DNA from: Clostridiales bacterium
GTDB lineage: Bacteria > Bacillota > Clostridia > Saccharofermentanales > UBA5734
Direction: 5' to 3'
DNA: 5,404 nucleotides
NCBI GenBank assembly: GCA_003532195.1
Contig: DOFA01000113.1
Coordinates: 1 to 5,404, forward strand
Shown: one piece after another, positions 1 to 5,404 of the stretch
Position numbering within the stretch: position 1 is the first letter of the stretch
How the letters are laid out: the number at the start of each line of letters is the position of its first letter
Program-made: the position numbers and the translations under genes
The notes under the pieces: generated by a model
Told to the model about the DNA's origin: nothing
The model's input: the letters and a program-made list of their open reading frames with translations, nothing else
The model's database searches: none

Positions 1-694
1 CACTGGCGAATTGCGGCTCATACGTGCAGAGACTGCCGGGGGCGTGCAGAACGCCGGGCGGCACATCCCAGCCGGTGTCCAGGACCAGTTTGTAAGACCG
101 TGACAGGTCGAGAATCTTGTTGTCACCGCGCGCAAAGGCAGCCAGAGCGTGCCTCACTTCGTCCCTGGATGTCTCCGGATTGAAGCCGAAAAAGGTGAAC
201 GGGAATTCGCCGCCATGGTTATTCATCTGCGCCGGGAAAAAATACATCTCGGGTTTGCCGGCCTGGCCGACCCTGGCGGCGTGCCGGTCCATATGGTGAA
301 TATGGAACGGCAGCGGCCCGGCGTTGTCGAAGAACTTGGAGAACATGGGCCACGCCGCGTATTTATTCCAGATCGACGCGCCGACGGCATCCGCTTTCAT
401 GGAGGCGACAGCATCCCGGAGCAACACTTTCTCAGATCTTCCGCCCGATTCCACAACAATATAGCTGAGGCCTTCGTCTTCGGGCGTCCCGGGGCCGTTA
501 TCGGCCCGGGTCGTCGACGAGAACCACCTCTCGTCAATGCCGCCGCGCTGCTGGCCTAATTTGTAGTAATCATCCGGGTGCAGCTTGATCCGTTTGCCGG
601 GCCGGCAAAAACTCCTCGGCACCCACGTCGGGGCTAACCTCAGCACACCCCGGCCCTGTTCCATGGCTTGAGAAATCAATGATTCAGTTTTCAT
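1..694 (-). CDS. ManA-like cupin (class I mannose-6-phosphate isomerase family), C-terminus cut by window edge
   Basis: This frame is open from an ATG at 694 to the left edge and gives 231 residues, so the C-terminus is missing. It resembles class I phosphomannose isomerases, zinc enzymes that interconvert mannose 6-phosphate and fructose 6-phosphate. The matching motifs are FHIHH (131-134 hold H131, H133 and H134), GKPE (E149, corresponding to GKTE of ManA) and VPPGVLHAPG (H217), followed by YEPQ (225-228, like the E-x-Q of ManA). H131, H133, E149 and H217 are the likely metal ligands; the usual Q-x-H of ManA is H-x-H here. The N-terminal stretch RGVLRLAPTWVPRSFC (15-30) is a hallmark of a cupin subgroup often annotated as ManA but, to my knowledge, not characterised. 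The gene is last in the visible operon, 54 bases after the hydrolase. The start is supported by the family-like N-terminus, but its ribosome binding site is weak. The isomerase reaction is plausible but unproven, because the protein could act on another sugar. Confidence 0.8.
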   Translation of the reverse strand, partial: MKTESLISQAMEQGRGVLRLAPTWVPRSFCRPGKRIKLHPDDYYKLGQQRGGIDERWFSSTTRADNGPGTPEDEGLSYIVVESGGRSEKVLLRDAVASMKADAVGASIWNKYAAWPMFSKFFDNAGPLPFHIHHMDRHAARVGQAGKPEMYFFPAQMNNHGGEFPFTFFGFNPETSRDEVRHALAAFARGDNKILDLSRSYKLVLDTGWDVPPGVLHAPGSLCTYEPQFAS

Positions 695-710
695 AGCAGC
701 AACTCTACAT

Positions 711-740
711 CCGGAATGCTTCAATAACTGACTGTTCCGG
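711..740. repeat. Short inverted repeat between the hydrolase and cupin genes
   Basis: The six-base arms CCGGAA (711-716) and TTCCGG (735-740) can pair across an 18-base loop in the transcript. The stem is short, the loop is long and no run of U follows, so it is not a normal rho-independent terminator. It could be a weak processing or translation-control hairpin upstream of the cupin start, or chance. The rest of the 54-base gap shows no promoter-like boxes that I trust. Confidence 0.3.
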
Positions 741-748
741 CCTTTCAC

Positions 749-2806
749 TTAATATTCCATTAAATACATTTTAAAAATATCGAGGCGGTCAGCCTCAAAT
801 ATGATTTGACCGTCCTTGCAGGCAAATGGCACCCTGGTTTCCTCCGGCAGCAGTTTGACTTCCTTGACCGGCTTGTCTGTGCGAAGTTTGACGGTAAAAC
901 CGCCAAGTCGGATCAACACAGCCTGCTCCTGCACGTTGACGATGTGCAGCAAAAGCCGGCCGCGCTCCGCATCGTCAAACAGCGTGAACTGGACAAAGAA
1001 CGGCGCTGATGATTCGACAGTTTGGCTGCCGCCATACAGCAAGCCGATCAGCCGGCTAAACACGTCCTTGTGGGCATGCTGAGGATTTCCCTCAAAAGCC
1101 GATGCCGACCACAAAACGCGGCCTTTGCCGTAACGGCCGAAAACCAGGGACGGGTCATCGGTCTTGATGCCGGGCGGATTGGAATGGATCGAGGCAAAGC
1201 GCGCGGGGTCGGCCGGATCGGTGTAGGGCAGCGTGATCGTCGCCAGCACCGTGTGACCTGCGGGATTTCTGGCCAGCAGCTGGGATCCGTTGAAATGGAT
1301 GGGATAGTCGCGGCTGAACATGTTTTCGAAATAAGGCTGGCCTTCGGCCGTGGGGGCGATGTAGGTGATTTTTTCGGTCGTATTCCCGTACACGTCCAGG
1401 CCCAGCAAACGCTGCGCCAGCGCCGGGCAGGTGTCGCCGCCCATGTAGAGGCTGCCGCCGCCAGAAACATATTGGGCGAAGTTGTCGATCTCCTCGGCGG
1501 ACAGGAACGGCGCGTCGGTGACGATCACAACCTTCTTGTCGTGAATTCGCTCTTTGCGGGCGCCGGTGATCACCGTGAAAAGGTGCCGCGCATCCGTCAG
1601 GGCCATGGCTGCGCCGACGGCCGAACGGAGCTGCGGATAGCTGTATTCCGTCAGATTAACCGGCTGTTTCCGGTCCATTTTTGATTCCAAACTGAAATAC
1701 ACAGCGATGTCAGATACCATGCGGCCGGTTAAAAAGGGCTCATAAGGAATGCTTTCCCCGAACACCCCGCCGATCGTATCATAAACCGCGGGATTTAAAG
1801 TGCCGGCCGGATCGATGGCGTCGATAAAGAGCATCGCACCATGATGCGCCAGCGTCAGGTAATTGTGCAGGCGCAGCGTATCCTCCGATTTGGTCGTCGT
1901 GTGGTCGGCGAGCCCTGGGTCGCACCGCGAAGTCATGTATTCGAACGGCTGATTGCGGGTCAGTTCATAATACATCTTGCAGACAAAAGACTCATGGTAA
2001 CTGCCGCCGTAAAGGTCGCCGCCCGTATAGTCGCATGCTTCACTGACGCTTTCGTCGACGCCGAACTGCCAGCTTTGGCAGCCGTTGGCAAAGTTGTGCT
2101 CGACCGGCATGCCGGGACGAAGCTGCTTGACCGCTGCCGAGCAATACCGGGCAAACTCGCCCATCCATTGCTCCCGGACCTGCGCGAACTGCAGCCACCG
2201 CTCGTCCTGCCAATCCACGACATAGGGGATCTCCAGGCCGGTTTCATCGAGGTAGCGCTGACAGCACGACTCGCAATGGCAGATCATGGGCCAGAAGGTC
2301 ATATCCAGGAAAACGCCTTCGAGGGTATAAATGTCCAGCATTTCCTGCAGCTGCTCGCTGATGAATGACCGGTAACCCAGATTGTTCGGGCACAAAAGGC
2401 CATACCGGCCGCCGCAGGAGATGCCGACCGCGTCCCGCTCGCGCGAGGTTTTACCGTTCCTGTCGACCATGCGCCATTCAGGGTGCCGGTCATAGGCCCA
2501 GTTGTTGTATATCAGGCTGTAATAGCCGATCACGTCCATGCCGCCAGTGTGGCAAAGATCGACCAGCTCCTTGATCTTGTTCCGGCCCCGGAACCCTTCG
2601 TGCATGGCGCCGCTTGCCGAAGGCCAATTGCACAGCCCGACATGGGAATTTAAATAAATCATCGGGCTCTTGATCCGTCCTCTCTGCAGGCAGTCGTAAT
2701 ACTGCCCCGGATCGAAGCTGGCCAGGAACGTTTCATCCCACTGGTCAATGTGCATGTCGACAAGGTTTCTTCTGTAGCTGGTCTTGAACCAATTATAGTC
2801 AGTCAT
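749..2806 (-). CDS. Putative cytoplasmic glycoside hydrolase, GHL6/GH151/GH42-like, with trimerisation domain
   Basis: The 685-residue protein has no signal peptide or membrane segment, so it should act in the cytoplasm on imported sugar. Residues 10-350 look like a TIM barrel of the 'hypothetical glycosyl hydrolase 6' type. Landmarks are HPEW (108-111), GVFLDM (164-169) with D168 as likely catalytic residue, a C-x-C-x2-CC cluster (C176, C178, C181, C182), HNFANG (237-242) and FIDAIDPAGTLN (327-338). Residues about 365-590 fit the glutamine-amidotransferase-like 'beta-galactosidase trimerisation' domain: VVIVTDAPFLS (426-436), YVSGGGSLYMGG (446-457) and GRYGKGRVLW (557-566). The final 90 residues look like a small beta domain. 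The layout is shared by GH42 beta-galactosidases and by GH151, which includes an alpha-L-fucosidase. I favour the GHL6/GH151 side because of D168 in FLDM, but the substrate is not determined. A clear GGAGG site supports the start. The gene lies between the permeases and the ManA-like cupin, which implies a role in breaking down the transported glycan. Confidence 0.85.
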   Translation of the reverse strand: MTDYNWFKTSYRRNLVDMHIDQWDETFLASFDPGQYYDCLQRGRIKSPMIYLNSHVGLCNWPSASGAMHEGFRGRNKIKELVDLCHTGGMDVIGYYSLIYNNWAYDRHPEWRMVDRNGKTSRERDAVGISCGGRYGLLCPNNLGYRSFISEQLQEMLDIYTLEGVFLDMTFWPMICHCESCCQRYLDETGLEIPYVVDWQDERWLQFAQVREQWMGEFARYCSAAVKQLRPGMPVEHNFANGCQSWQFGVDESVSEACDYTGGDLYGGSYHESFVCKMYYELTRNQPFEYMTSRCDPGLADHTTTKSEDTLRLHNYLTLAHHGAMLFIDAIDPAGTLNPAVYDTIGGVFGESIPYEPFLTGRMVSDIAVYFSLESKMDRKQPVNLTEYSYPQLRSAVGAAMALTDARHLFTVITGARKERIHDKKVVIVTDAPFLSAEEIDNFAQYVSGGGSLYMGGDTCPALAQRLLGLDVYGNTTEKITYIAPTAEGQPYFENMFSRDYPIHFNGSQLLARNPAGHTVLATITLPYTDPADPARFASIHSNPPGIKTDDPSLVFGRYGKGRVLWSASAFEGNPQHAHKDVFSRLIGLLYGGSQTVESSAPFFVQFTLFDDAERGRLLLHIVNVQEQAVLIRLGGFTVKLRTDKPVKEVKLLPEETRVPFACKDGQIIFEADRLDIFKMYLMEY

Positions 2807-2814
2807 CTTTTCCG

Positions 2815-2819
2815 CCTCC
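2815..2819 (-). promoter_or_regulatory. Ribosome binding site of the glycoside-hydrolase-like gene
   Basis: GGAGG on the minus strand lies 8 bases before the ATG at 2806. This supports the start with MTDYNWF, and so the conclusion that the enzyme has no signal peptide. Confidence 0.85.
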
Positions 2820-2844
2820 GGATTTTCTAGTCGGCCCTGTCAGG

Positions 2845-3732
2845 CTATTCCTTCACGCTCCCGAGCATGAGCCCCTTGATCAGGTATTTCTGCATGAACG
2901 GGTAAATGATGATAATGGGCAGCATCCCGGCGAAAACCTCCGCGCACCGGACCGTCCTGTCGGATATGGTCCGTATCATTTCAGCATCCTTCAGCGATAT
3001 CGTCTTTGCGGTCAAAAGGGTGCTCACGCCAGTCAGCAGAACCTGGAGATAGGACTGCAGCGGGTATTTTGCCGTTGTGCTCATATAGATGATGCCATCG
3101 AACCAGGAATTCCAGTGCGCGACCAGCGAGAAAAGCATCGCGGTGGAGACAGCGGGTTTGGATACAGGCAGGTAGATCCTGAGCAGGACCCGGAAATGGT
3201 CCGCACCATCAATGAATGCCGATTCAGAAAGCTCACCCGGAATGCCGCGGAAAAAATTTAGCAGCAGAATGGCAAAAAATGTCTGAACGGCTCCCGGAAG
3301 CACCAGTGCCCAGATCGTATTGATCAGTTTCAGCTCGCTGATCAGCATATAGGTAGGCACCAGGCCGCCGCTGAAAAACATGGTAAACGCGAAAAACCAG
3401 ACATATAAGGTTCTCGCGCGGAATTTACGGCTGCTAATGGAAAGCGGATAGGCCATCAGGATGCAAAGCAGGATATTCAGCGGCACGCCGATCGCTATTC
3501 TCAGAAAACTCGTGAATAAGCTCCGCAAAAACTGGATGTCCGAAAACAGGATCCGATAGGCGTTTACGGTAAATCCAACGGGAAAGATGCTGACAAAGCC
3601 GCTGTCCGTCGCTGTCCTGTCGCTGAACGATATGGCGAGGACGTTCAGCATCGGCAGAATGCATGAACCCGCTGCCAAAGCCAGAATCAGATAGATCATT
3701 GTGAACGCCGGTTTGCTTAGGGTCCGATTCAT
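2845..3732 (-). CDS. Carbohydrate ABC transporter permease, YtcP type
   Basis: This 295-residue inner-membrane protein is one half of the transmembrane channel of a carbohydrate importer (CUT1 type, MalG-like position). Hydrophobic segments are visible at about 10-34, 72-98, 107-131, 137-160, 192-208 and 265-281. The EAA loop that docks the ATPase is ESAFIDGA (170-177), continuing to LP at 188-189. The C-terminus, with YPFMQKYLIKGLMLGSVKE at 277-295, is the standard ending of the YtcP subgroup and shows the gene is intact. The length is normal for the family. It starts 21 bases after the LplB-type gene, with GAGG placed 8 bases before the ATG, so the two are almost certainly co-translated partners forming a heterodimer. 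The assignment to the family is firm, but the transported sugar cannot be read from the permease. Confidence 0.95.
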   Translation of the reverse strand: MNRTLSKPAFTMIYLILALAAGSCILPMLNVLAISFSDRTATDSGFVSIFPVGFTVNAYRILFSDIQFLRSLFTSFLRIAIGVPLNILLCILMAYPLSISSRKFRARTLYVWFFAFTMFFSGGLVPTYMLISELKLINTIWALVLPGAVQTFFAILLLNFFRGIPGELSESAFIDGADHFRVLLRIYLPVSKPAVSTAMLFSLVAHWNSWFDGIIYMSTTAKYPLQSYLQVLLTGVSTLLTAKTISLKDAEMIRTISDRTVRCAEVFAGMLPIIIIYPFMQKYLIKGLMLGSVKE

Positions 3733-3738
3733 GCCGCT

Positions 3739-3744
3739 AACCTC
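3739..3744 (-). promoter_or_regulatory. Ribosome binding site of the YtcP-type permease gene
   Basis: The minus strand reads GAGGTT, with GAGG ending 8 bases before the ATG at 3732. It lies within the 21-base gap after the LplB-type gene, close enough to its stop codon for translational coupling. Confidence 0.7.
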
Positions 3745-3753
3745 ATTTCATAG

Positions 3754-4695
3754 TCAGAATATGCGATAATCGTTGAATTTATAGGAAAAGTAGTAGGTTA
3801 TGCCGATCAGGATGAAGGAAACGAACGACTTCATCAGGCCGACAGCGGTCGAGAAGCTGTACTGGCCGCCGAGCAGGCCCATCCGGTACACAAAGGTATC
3901 GATGATGTCGCCGGTGGAATAGACCTGCGGGCTGTACAGCATGTAGATCTGCTCGAAGCCTGCATTCAGGATCCCGCCGATCGACAGGGTCGCCATCAGG
4001 ATGACGATGGCGCGTATGCCAGGCACCGTGATATGCCAGGTTCGCTGCCGCCAGTTCGCACCATCAAGCTCCGCCACTTCGTAAAGCTCCGGATTGATAT
4101 TCGTGATGGCGGCTACATAGACAATGGTCCCGTAACCGAAATTCTTCCAGATATCCGAAAGGATGACCGTCCAGGGAAAGACCGCCGGTTCTCCGAGAAA
4201 ATAGACCGGCTTAATGCCCAGGCTGGAAATAAGGGTGTTGATGAGGCCGGACAGGGATAGGATATCGATCAAGATGCCGCCCAGCAAGACCCAGGACAAA
4301 AAGTAAGGAAGATAGACGATCGTCTGGAACGTGGTTTTCAGGGGTTTGCTGACCACCTCGTTGAGCAGGATGGCGAAAAAGATTGGGACCAGAAGCGAAA
4401 GGATGATTTTTAACGAAGCGATGAACACCGTGTTCTTGACGATTTGAAGGGTATCCGGTATCCGGAAGGCATAAATGAAATGTGAAAGCCCCACCCACTC
4501 CTGCGAGCCGAACAATCCCTTGACCGGCTGGAAATTCTGGAATGCGAGCACAATGCCGTACATGGGGATATAGCAGAAGATCAGGACCAGGATGACTTCC
4601 GGCAGCAGCATCAGATGAAGCTGCAGGTTGTTCCCGCGCAGGCGCACTTTTTGTTTTTGTCTGGCGATGGCTGTGCCGGAAGTCGTCCCGATCAT
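3754..4695 (-). CDS. Carbohydrate ABC transporter permease, LplB type
   Basis: This 313-residue protein is the second channel subunit of the importer (CUT1 type, MalF-like position, LplB subgroup). It has a basic cytoplasmic N-terminus (residues 11-20, rich in K and R) followed by the LplB-like first membrane segment with YIPMYGIVLAFQNF at 42-55. Further hydrophobic segments lie at about 86-113, 122-147, 175-198, 226-246 and 283-305. The ATPase-docking EAA loop reads EVAELDGA (206-213) and continues to VPG at 224-226. The usual EAA is thus EVA, a conservative change. The C-terminus, YKFNDYRIF at 305-313, is close to the common 'N.YRIF'-style ending of the subgroup, so the protein is full length. 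TGGAGGA lies 9 bases before the ATG and fixes the start. It follows the binding-protein gene by 38 bases. Family assignment is strong; LplB itself names the subgroup, not a proven substrate. Confidence 0.95.
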   Translation of the reverse strand: MIGTTSGTAIARQKQKVRLRGNNLQLHLMLLPEVILVLIFCYIPMYGIVLAFQNFQPVKGLFGSQEWVGLSHFIYAFRIPDTLQIVKNTVFIASLKIILSLLVPIFFAILLNEVVSKPLKTTFQTIVYLPYFLSWVLLGGILIDILSLSGLINTLISSLGIKPVYFLGEPAVFPWTVILSDIWKNFGYGTIVYVAAITNINPELYEVAELDGANWRQRTWHITVPGIRAIVILMATLSIGGILNAGFEQIYMLYSPQVYSTGDIIDTFVYRMGLLGGQYSFSTAVGLMKSFVSFILIGITYYFSYKFNDYRIF

Positions 4696-4703
4696 TTAAT
4701 TAT

Positions 4704-4710
4704 TCCTCCA
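4704..4710 (-). promoter_or_regulatory. Ribosome binding site of the LplB-type permease gene
   Basis: On the minus strand the sequence is TGGAGGA, with GGAGG ending 9 bases before the ATG at 4695. It is a near-perfect Shine-Dalgarno match at good spacing and decides the start of this gene over the internal methionines. Confidence 0.85.
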
Positions 4711-4733
4711 TGAAAGCATGAACTGCCTGGCGC

Positions 4734-5404
4734 TTATTTAAACTGGTCGTACCATGCGTTGATTTCCTTGAGCGCGTCGTCGCCGCCGGCGGCTTTCCAC
4801 TGCGCCACAGCTTCGTCATAGGTATTGACGTCCGCGCCCTTGATGATATTGGTCGCGGCCTGCACCAGGATGTTGTTCGCCAAAGCCAGCTTTTGCGCAT
4901 TGGCGTCGCTCATGAAATAATTGAACTTGTCGTACATGATGTTGTCATCAGCCACATATTTCAGCAGCGACTGCACGGTACCGCCCTCGCGGAAGATAAA
5001 ATCCCAGCACCAGTTGGATGCGTCGCCGGCCCGGTACTTCTCGCCGTTGCCGATTGTTCCGAGATTGGAAGCCATGACCTGCTCTTTGGTCAGCTTGCCG
5101 CTGAAATAGCCCTGGTAGTCGGTCATCTGCCTAGTCAGGCCTGTACTCGGGTCGTCGTAATAGGTGCTGATCGACAGCGGGTGAAACCATGCGACCTGAT
5201 TGCCGTCTTCGGCTGTGCCGTACTTCAGATTCCACTCCTGGTAGGATGGATCGGCAGGATCCGGCGACCACAGGCAGATATTCATCAGATTGAGCAGGGC
5301 TTCGGGATACTGGCAGTCCTTGCTGGCGACAAACCAGCCCTCAATACCCGTCGAAGCCTGCGGACTTGCGGTTGTGGCGTCATTCGACAGCAACTCGAAT
5401 ACCT
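4734..5404 (-). CDS. Extracellular sugar-binding lipoprotein of the ABC importer (LipO-like, family 1), N-terminus cut off
   Basis: The frame is open from the right edge to a TAA at 4734-4736 and gives the last 222 residues. Full-length LipO-like proteins run to about 500-560 residues, so more than half, including the lipoprotein signal and cysteine, lies outside the window. The visible part matches the C-terminal region of family 1 solute-binding proteins: EGWFVASKDCQYPEALLNLMN near the start of the fragment corresponds to the 'hPEAvmkllN' segment, and the tail with TYDEAVAQWKAAGGDDALKE and a final INAWYDQFK is the typical ending of this group. Several tryptophans and tyrosines in between are in keeping with stacking against sugar rings. 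It is the first visible gene of the operon, 38 bases before the LplB-type permease, and would sit on the outer face of the membrane and deliver an oligosaccharide to the permeases. The ligand is unknown. The likely true start is beyond position 5404. Confidence 0.9.
   Translation of the reverse strand, partial: VFELLSNDATTASPQASTGIEGWFVASKDCQYPEALLNLMNICLWSPDPADPSYQEWNLKYGTAEDGNQVAWFHPLSISTYYDDPSTGLTRQMTDYQGYFSGKLTKEQVMASNLGTIGNGEKYRAGDASNWCWDFIFREGGTVQSLLKYVADDNIMYDKFNYFMSDANAQKLALANNILVQAATNIIKGADVNTYDEAVAQWKAAGGDDALKEINAWYDQFK

Noticed and set aside
149..559. Plus-strand open frame of 136 residues opposite the cupin gene
   Set aside because: The minus strand here encodes recognisable ManA-like motifs (HIHH, GKPE, VPPGVLHAPG). 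The plus-strand frame shows no motif and is best explained as a shadow.
1022..1684. Plus-strand open frame of 220 residues inside the hydrolase gene
   Set aside because: It lies wholly antisense to a gene with clear domains and a good ribosome binding site, is rich in R, G and V as GC-rich shadow frames are, and matches no family I recognise.
1841..2368. Plus-strand open frame of 175 residues opposite the hydrolase barrel
   Set aside because: It is antisense to conserved barrel motifs and has no recognisable domain of its own, so it is a shadow frame.
2824..2844. Tiny palindrome CCTGACAGG in the gap before the hydrolase gene
   Set aside because: A four-base stem with a one-base loop cannot form a stable hairpin and has no U run, so it is not a terminator or operator I can support.
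4696..4719. Eight-codon minus-strand mini reading frame ending exactly before the LplB-type start
   Set aside because: It runs ATG to TAA with the stop abutting the permease ATG, which could suggest a coupling leader, but it overlaps the permease's own GGAGG and has only a weak AGG upstream. A frame this short is easily chance.

Overview
The window carries one co-directional gene cluster on the minus strand, read from right to left. The order of transcription is: the C-terminal part of an extracellular sugar-binding protein (cut by the right edge), an LplB-type permease, a YtcP-type permease, a cytoplasmic TIM-barrel glycoside-hydrolase-like protein, and a cupin related to class I mannose-6-phosphate isomerase (cut by the left edge). 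Gaps between genes are 38, 21, 38 and 54 bases. I see no convincing promoter or terminator in any of them, so the five genes look like part of a single operon whose promoter lies beyond the right edge.

The source is most likely a Gram-positive Firmicute of the Paenibacillus/Cohnella type, or a clostridial relative. The reasons are the LipO-LplB-YtcP style carbohydrate importer, which is hugely expanded in Paenibacillaceae, the strong GGAGG ribosome binding sites, and the moderately GC-rich composition. This is inference from gene family and style; there is no marker gene in the window.

Proposed logic: the lipoprotein binds an oligosaccharide outside the cell, and the two permeases bring it in, powered by an ATPase that is not encoded here. 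The hydrolase has no signal peptide, so it would cleave the imported sugar in the cytoplasm. The ManA-like cupin may isomerise, or otherwise bind, a released sugar or sugar phosphate. The hydrolase resembles the GHL6/GH151/GH42-like group (TIM barrel plus a glutamine-amidotransferase-like 'beta-galactosidase trimerisation' domain), so its substrate cannot be fixed from sequence alone.

Nearly the whole window is coding. The plus strand holds only shadow reading frames. I found no RNA genes, mobile elements, CRISPR arrays or clear novel system. The points worth a second look are the uncharacterised hydrolase-cupin pair, the cysteine cluster next to the likely catalytic aspartate of the hydrolase, and the uncertain start of the cupin gene.
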